From Sarcodiotheca gaudichaudii (taxonomy: Eukaryota; Rhodophyta; Florideophyceae; Gigartinales; Solieriaceae), in NCBI GenBank assembly GCA_032355985.1, contig JAUKVZ010000009.1, positions 1 through 64,000 of the forward strand: a stretch of 64,000 nucleotides of DNA, in the 5' to 3' direction. Below the pieces are notes generated by a model, which was not told the origin of the DNA, ran no database searches, and saw only the letters and a program-made list of their open reading frames with translations. Position numbers and translations under genes: made by a program. Positions 59,104-64,000 of this stretch are shown piece after piece. The number at the start of each line of letters is the position of its first letter. The first letter of the stretch is position 1.

Positions 59104-62100
59104 TCACATCCCCCAGTTCCCAATCAACAGCGCCAGATCCGAACTTCCCACACTTCCATCCCCATCAAGATCCGAATCACACGCCGCCGGCGCCAGCGGG
59201 CAAGGCCCCCAGTTGCCGATCAGAATCGCAAGATCGCCGCTGCCCACCGTCCCATCACCATCAAGATCCGCCGGATGAGGCGCATCACACACAAACGCCG
59301 TCAGCGCGACAGCATCCACGCCCGACTCCACAACCGATCCGCCCACACCAAGATCAGTGGAGATAAATCGAATCCGCACCTGATCCGTCAGCGCGACGAA
59401 CTCGCCGATGCGCAGCGAGTTGAACTCCCACCGATGCGTGTTCTCGCTCACGGCGCCGACGGGCGTCCACGAGCCGCCATCATCATCGGAAAGCTCGACG
59501 ACCATCGAATCCTCATAAGGATTGGCGCCGAAGTTATTCGAGTGCCACGAATAGAACGAGATGAACGCCTCCTCGGCGTCCGAGCAATCAAGCGCCGGCG
59601 AAGTCAAAATCACCGAGCCGCCATCGACATCGCTGTTGGCGACGAAAAGATCATCGACGGCATCCGTCAGAAACGCGTAGCCGCTGCCATCAGCATCCGA
59701 TACGGGATCGCCACGATCCCCGCCAAGCTGAGGCGGCACGCGCTCCCAGAAGCCATCATCCGCAACACCGGTAAACGACCAGCCCAGATCCATCTCCGCA
59801 TCATCAGCAAATCGAATCTCGCTCGAAGTCGCCGCAGCCAGGCCGTGCGAAGAGACCGGCGCATCCGGCGGATCCGTAAACGGCGCCGCGCCCGCCGTCG
59901 CCTCGACGTAATACAGCGCCGAATCCCCGCACGCCATCGCAGGCAGCGTCGCCTCATACATCCCCGGCGACATCTCCGTGAGCGCAATCGGCGCAAACCC
60001 GCCGCCACTAAGGTTGAACTGAAGCTGCGCCGAACCCGGATCCAGCGCATCGCCGCACAGCGAATCAATATGCACCGTCAAGGTCGGCGCAGGGCCCGGC
60101 GTCACACTTCGCGTCGGATATCCATCCGGATACGAAAACGCCAGCCCTGTCGGCACATCAAACGCCTCGATCACATTCGAAACCGTCCCGCCCTGCGGAC
60201 TGAGCGCACTGAACCCAAGCCCGCGCGACGCAAACCCGGCCCACAAGGCGCACGCATTGGCGCCTCCATTGTTCACCACATCCGCCAGCAGAATCGCATC
60301 GCGAGCCTGTACGAAACTCGGATTGGCCGGCGCCAGCTTCAGTGAATCCGTCAGCAGCACCAGCATCATCTCGTTGGCCGCGAAACCATGCGTCGCCGCC
60401 ATCTCGGTGCGGCAGGCAAGCAGCATGTTGCACCAGATTTCGCCCATGTTGTGCACACTGTTCGGCACCGCAGAGCCAAACGCCGGATTCAAAGGCACGC
60501 CCGGATCCACATCAAACTGATCCGGATCAATATCCTCAAATGTCACCGGGCTGCGCAGCGGATCATTCACATACGGATACCGGCGAATCCCGAAGTAATA
60601 GTTCGTATCAAACCCCGGCTCGCCCTCATACGTCGCATACCCGCCGATCGCATGCACGCCCGCAAAATCATCGCCCGGCTCGGCAAGCAGACAGATCGCA
60701 TAGAAATCGCTCCACCCCTCGCCCATCCCCGCGCCCTGCGGCGTCGTCAGATCGCCAAGCAGGCGAATCGTCAGCCCGTGCGTCAACTCATGATGCACGA
60801 TCTGCGCATCAAAGGCGCCATCACGACCATTGGGCAGCGCATCCGGCCACAGGAACATCTCCATGCGCCCATCCGTGCCATCCAACCCCAGCGTGAGCAT
60901 GCGCGCGTTCTCATCGCCGAAGCCATCCTGCACATCCGCGATGATCGCATCTCCGCCGACGCCGCCGCGACCGAAGTTGTCCGTCTGATAGTTGCCAAAC
61001 TCCTCGGTGAACCCCAGGCCATACAGCCGATCGTGAAACCAGTTCGTCAGATAGAAGACCTGCGTCACCGCCGCATCGCGCGTCAGTGATGGCGACATTG
61101 AATCATCGAACGCAAAATCAAACACCCGCGCCGGCGATCCCACTGGCCGCGGCAAGTCATCAACGTTGTCCCCATCCACATCCGTGTGCGCCCGCACATT
61201 GTTCCCGACCGTCGTATTCCCTCCATCGGGAATCCAGCCATCCGGACTCGCAACCGCATCCAGCGCCACAAGCGTCTCCATCGAACGCGCCACCGGCGTT
61301 CCCTGCGTTCCATCAGGCGTTGCCGGACCGGGCGTCAGCGGCGCCGGCGAATCACCCGTAAAGACGTGATACGTCGCCGCCTCCGTCCCGCCATGATGCG
61401 TGCCGCTGATCCTTCGCAGCACATCGCCATTGGTCGCATCAACCGTAACCTGCCACAGATCGCCATTGGCGTCATACAGCGCCACTTCATACGCGGCGCG
61501 CAGCTCAATCTGCGAGATCGGGAAGTACACGCGCTTCGTCAGCGTCTCGCCCAGCAGCCCGCCGGCGCGCTCGAAGCGCTGCATGGATCGTTCATCGGGC
61601 GCTGCGCCGATCGCACGAGGCAGATCAAACAGCCGCACGCCGACATGCTCAGCCGCGAGCACAATCGCCGCCGCCCGACCAAGGCGCAGTTCGCTGACGG
61701 CGAACCCATCTTCCGGCGCCGCAAGCATTGTGTTGCTGATCGAAATCAGTTCTCCCCGCGCCGTGACACTTGCCCGCAGCTCACAGCCGGCGACATCGAT
61801 CTCATCAATCTGCTGCTGCCGCCAGATCGTCGTCATGCCGTTGTGCGCCGTCACGCCCTCGCGCGACACCCGCGCCTGCGCCAGCGCATCCCGCCCGATG
61901 CGAAATGTCTCCCGATGATCAACCACATACGACGCGATCACCGCATGCGGATCAACAGCGCCCACAACCGGCGCCGTCAGCAGTCCGCGGCGACTTCGCA
62001 CGAAAGTCGCCGTGCCGAATCGCCCGCCCTGATCAATCACCGCCCCTGCCGCGGTCATCCGCTCGCTCGAAGCGACGATTCCCTCGCGCACATCAAAGGT

Positions 62101-62190
62101 CGCCGCCGGCTCGCCCGCACTGGCTGCGGCGCACACCATCACCATCGCGCCGCCGATGGCCGCACATCCGTGAACACAACCGCGCATCAT
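59104..62190 (-). CDS. Secreted M36 (fungalysin)-family metalloprotease with dockerin-like end
   Basis: A precursor of 1,028 residues starting MMRGCVHGCAAIGGAMVMVCAAASA; a GTG nine codons upstream is also possible. It has an N-terminal FTP/PepSY-like propeptide (RGLLTAPVVGAVDPHAVIASYVVDHRETFRIGRDALAQ) and an M36 catalytic domain with the zinc motif HHELTHGLTIRLL (about residue 467) and downstream GEGWSDFYAI supplying the Glu ligand. A beta-sandwich (VILTSPALDCSDAEEAFISFYSW) follows. The end has two dockerin-like repeats (ADLDGDGTVGSGDLAILIGNWGPCP and SDLDGDGSVGSSDLALLIGNWGM). Role: extracellular proteolysis. A strong terminator separates it from the upstream metalloprotease. Confidence 0.9.
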   Translation of the reverse strand: MMRGCVHGCAAIGGAMVMVCAAASAGEPAATFDVREGIVASSERMTAAGAVIDQGGRFGTATFVRSRRGLLTAPVVGAVDPHAVIASYVVDHRETFRIGRDALAQARVSREGVTAHNGMTTIWRQQQIDEIDVAGCELRASVTARGELISISNTMLAAPEDGFAVSELRLGRAAAIVLAAEHVGVRLFDLPRAIGAAPDERSMQRFERAGGLLGETLTKRVYFPISQIELRAAYEVALYDANGDLWQVTVDATNGDVLRRISGTHHGGTEAATYHVFTGDSPAPLTPGPATPDGTQGTPVARSMETLVALDAVASPDGWIPDGGNTTVGNNVRAHTDVDGDNVDDLPRPVGSPARVFDFAFDDSMSPSLTRDAAVTQVFYLTNWFHDRLYGLGFTEEFGNYQTDNFGRGGVGGDAIIADVQDGFGDENARMLTLGLDGTDGRMEMFLWPDALPNGRDGAFDAQIVHHELTHGLTIRLLGDLTTPQGAGMGEGWSDFYAICLLAEPGDDFAGVHAIGGYATYEGEPGFDTNYYFGIRRYPYVNDPLRSPVTFEDIDPDQFDVDPGVPLNPAFGSAVPNSVHNMGEIWCNMLLACRTEMAATHGFAANEMMLVLLTDSLKLAPANPSFVQARDAILLADVVNNGGANACALWAGFASRGLGFSALSPQGGTVSNVIEAFDVPTGLAFSYPDGYPTRSVTPGPAPTLTVHIDSLCGDALDPGSAQLQFNLSGGGFAPIALTEMSPGMYEATLPAMACGDSALYYVEATAGAAPFTDPPDAPVSSHGLAAATSSEIRFADDAEMDLGWSFTGVADDGFWERVPPQLGGDRGDPVSDADGSGYAFLTDAVDDLFVANSDVDGGSVILTSPALDCSDAEEAFISFYSWHSNNFGANPYEDSMVVELSDDDGGSWTPVGAVSENTHRWEFNSLRIGEFVALTDQVRIRFISTDLGVGGSVVESGVDAVALTAFVCDAPHPADLDGDGTVGSGDLAILIGNWGPCPLAPAACDSDLDGDGSVGSSDLALLIGNWGM

Positions 62191-62303
62191 TCGTCGCGCC
62201 AAACCTCTTCTCCTCACGCGGCCGCGCCATCGGCCGCCACCCCCATCCTATCCCGCGCCCCCGCCTCCCCCAACGCCGAATCCGACAATCCGCCCCGGCG
62301 CAC

Positions 62304-62338
62304 AAAAAAACCCGGGACGCGCTGGAGCGCATCCCGGG
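62304..62338 (-). terminator. Rho-independent terminator of the right-edge metalloprotease
   Basis: On the minus strand a 13-bp stem with one mismatch-type wobble (62338-62326 with 62323-62311; CCCGGG ends) and a 2-nt loop is followed by T7 (62310-62304). Confidence 0.9.
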
Positions 62339-62397
62339 CTTCCTCGCTTTGACTGACGCTTCCTGGAGGCAGAAGCGCTCAGATCACGTCAAGTCAC

Positions 62398-64000
62398 TCA
62401 ACGCTGCACGACGTACACCGTCTCCAGCGCACGATCGATGCGACGCTGCACATCGGCCATGTGCGCCGCCGTGTAGGGATCGCCGCTTGAAGCGCCCTTC
62501 TTGGCCTTCTTCGAGATGCCCTCGAGCTGACCAACCGAAAGAGCGCTGATCGTGCGAAGACTCGGGCTCGAAGACTCAAGCAACGCAAGATCGATCAGAC
62601 GATCAACATGCTCACGCTGCAGGTTGCGCCGGAAGCTCGATGTCTCCGCATCGCTTCCATACCGACTGCTCGACTCCGCCCACACCGCATCAGCGATGGT
62701 CTCCATCACCTCAGCAAGCGTCAGCACATCGCCCGAATCCTGCGCGCGATACTCATTGTCATACACGCGGCGAAGCTTCGTCGGGCTCATCATGATCGAC
62801 ATGATCGAAGCCTGAAGACTGCCGACAAAATCATGCACCGGCATGCTCGGATCCGCAATCAGCTCGTTGAAGCCCTGCGGATCCCACCAGTACTCCTTGC
62901 CCAGATGACGCACGATCTTCGGCGTCAGGCCGAACGCATCATCATTGAACGCATTGCTCACGACCAGATCCAGCGCGCGGCGCTGCGTCTCGGCCGGAAT
63001 ATCCTCGATCGGCGCCCGCTCGCCCGGATCGCCCTTCCAGTCATTGTTCTCAAACGAGCCGCCCACCCAGCGCGACGCGATGTACATCGCGTAGAACTGC
63101 GTGTTCATCAGACCGTTCAGACGACGACGCGCAACAGCCCACGACTCGCCATCCTTCACAATGTCCTCGAGCAGCCTGTCCTGCAGCTCATCGCACAGAG
63201 AGATACGCGACTCGGCGAACTTCAGATTGTCGGCGCCCATGTCCCACGTCATGTTGCGCGGATCGCCGCCGACCGACATCGCGATCTGACTGATGAAGAT
63301 GTGATCCGGATCAGCCACCTGGCTGCGAATCTCATCCAGCTTGTCCTCAGGGCCGTAGCCATAGGCGATGACCCACTCGTCGTAAGGACCAACCTCGCGC
63401 GTCGCATAGGGGCCCTGCTCCTCGCCGCACTCATGGTTGATGTTGATGGCGCAATAGTCCATCACCGAACCAACCGACGGACCCTCAAAGTCGCCCGAGT
63501 TCATCTCCTCAAGCGTACGAATCGTCGAGGAAGCCATGTTGTGCTGCAGACCGAGGCAGTGACCAACCTCGTGCGCCGAGATGTAGCGCGTCATCTGACC
63601 GACATATTCCTCGGGCAGACCGTCGACCATATCGACATCCTCGCCATCCTCGGCGCCTTCCATCAGGCCCGCCTCAAACGCAAGGCTCGCCAGCGACATG
63701 TTCATCGCCATCATCGAACCGATGTGGCATGCCGTGTTCGTCGGATTCTTCAGCGACTTCGTCCACGGATGCTCGCGGCTGGTCAGCGGCTCGGTCGCCG
63801 CCTTCTCCAGATCAAGCTTCTTCTGCAGAATCAGCTTCTCGCGCTCAACCGGCGAAGCCAGACGCACACGCGGATCCCACTCCGGATTCGCGTCATAAAA
63901 CGCCAGCGTCTCCGGACTCATCGTCTCAGACACCATGCCCATGCTCAGCGATGACAGATTCTCATTCAGATTGCGCGTCAGACCCTGATGCCACACAACA
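62398..64000 (-). CDS. Zinc-dependent metalloprotease (DUF5117-type), C-terminal part; gene continues beyond the right edge
   Basis: The visible 533 or so codons are the 3' part; the start is outside the window. The metzincin motif is HEVGHCLGLQHN (visible residues 142-153, HExxHxxGxxH) and the Met-turn is SVMDY shortly after. EWDPRVRLASPVEREKLIL and later RHLGKEYWWDPQGFNELIADPSM resemble the zinc-dependent metalloproteases that carry DUF5117 and DUF5118 in their N-terminal parts. Such proteins are large and exported or lipid-anchored; the signal is not visible here. No dockerin-like repeat is present, as the protein ends RALETVYVVQR. A terminator lies 60 nt downstream. Confidence 0.85.
   Translation of the reverse strand, partial: VVWHQGLTRNLNENLSSLSMGMVSETMSPETLAFYDANPEWDPRVRLASPVEREKLILQKKLDLEKAATEPLTSREHPWTKSLKNPTNTACHIGSMMAMNMSLASLAFEAGLMEGAEDGEDVDMVDGLPEEYVGQMTRYISAHEVGHCLGLQHNMASSTIRTLEEMNSGDFEGPSVGSVMDYCAININHECGEEQGPYATREVGPYDEWVIAYGYGPEDKLDEIRSQVADPDHIFISQIAMSVGGDPRNMTWDMGADNLKFAESRISLCDELQDRLLEDIVKDGESWAVARRRLNGLMNTQFYAMYIASRWVGGSFENNDWKGDPGERAPIEDIPAETQRRALDLVVSNAFNDDAFGLTPKIVRHLGKEYWWDPQGFNELIADPSMPVHDFVGSLQASIMSIMMSPTKLRRVYDNEYRAQDSGDVLTLAEVMETIADAVWAESSSRYGSDAETSSFRRNLQREHVDRLIDLALLESSSPSLRTISALSVGQLEGISKKAKKGASSGDPYTAAHMADVQRRIDRALETVYVVQR

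Noticed and set aside
58891-60345. A 484-codon plus-strand open frame opposite the M36 protease
   Set aside because: Starts inside the oxidase gene and consists mostly of Arg and Ile; antisense to a zinc-protease domain.
1-64000. CRISPR arrays, tRNA/rRNA genes, prophage or insertion sequences
   Set aside because: No regularly spaced repeats, no cloverleaf or ribosomal RNA sequence that I could recognise, and no integrase, transposase or capsid-type protein in any frame.

Overview
The window reads as a chromosomal segment of a GC-rich planctomycete, most likely of the class Phycisphaerae. The main evidence is a set of secreted proteins that end in short dockerin-like repeats of the type ADLDGDGxVGxxDLAxLIGxWGxCP. 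Large serine/threonine kinases with TPR or propeller sensor halves, and kinase-linked ECF sigma factors of the planctomycetal type, point the same way. There are no rRNA or tRNA genes, CRISPR arrays, phages or insertion sequences that I can support. Function calls rest on motifs read by eye.

Layout. 1-6 kb: the end of an unknown gene, a secreted trypsin-like protease, and an ECF sigma factor followed by a TPR kinase. 6-13.4 kb: an envelope/stress block (MscS channel, DUF2383, DUF1328, rhodanese, entericidin-like lipoprotein, PRC-barrel protein) next to an OmpR-type two-component system and a small membrane protein. Three promoter regions here share an 11-bp-phased TTCAT direct repeat that could be the regulator's binding site. 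13.5-17.5 kb: patatin-like lipase, RNA-binding RRM protein, fatty acid desaturase, and an ankyrin/membrane-protein cassette bracketed by a 25-bp direct repeat. 17.5-31.4 kb: mostly minus-strand genes (lipoprotein, beta-helix and propeller secreted proteins, kinase/sigma pair, second propeller kinase, amino acid permease). Within them lies a plus-strand island with a second RRM protein, a HesB-like protein and a second desaturase. 31.5-43.3 kb: an MscK-like channel, a RimB-like/RimK/AstE-like cluster, a ZntB-like transporter, modABC and a TPR lipoprotein. 43.3-49.1 kb: a minus-strand ABC export operon with Cys-rich and His-rich partners. 49.2-52.7 kb: lipoprotein, nucleoside transporter plus thymidine kinase, and a third RRM gene. 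53-64 kb: an LVIVD-repeat secreted protein, a TPR kinase, a DadA-like oxidase, and two large secreted metalloproteases, the second running off the right edge.

The points most worth following are four. (1) All three RRM genes carry a related leader of about 110-116 nt with a conserved CCCGAG/CTCGGG stem-loop, and two of them sit just upstream of desaturases, suggesting membrane/cold adaptation modules. (2) Many start codons lie exactly 6 nt (sometimes 7) downstream of a TAGAAT-type -10 box, indicating widespread leaderless transcription. (3) The two-component system may control a stress regulon through the TTCAT repeats. (4) GC skew of the plus strand appears to change sign near 10.6 kb and again near 43 kb regardless of gene direction, which would fit an inverted segment.
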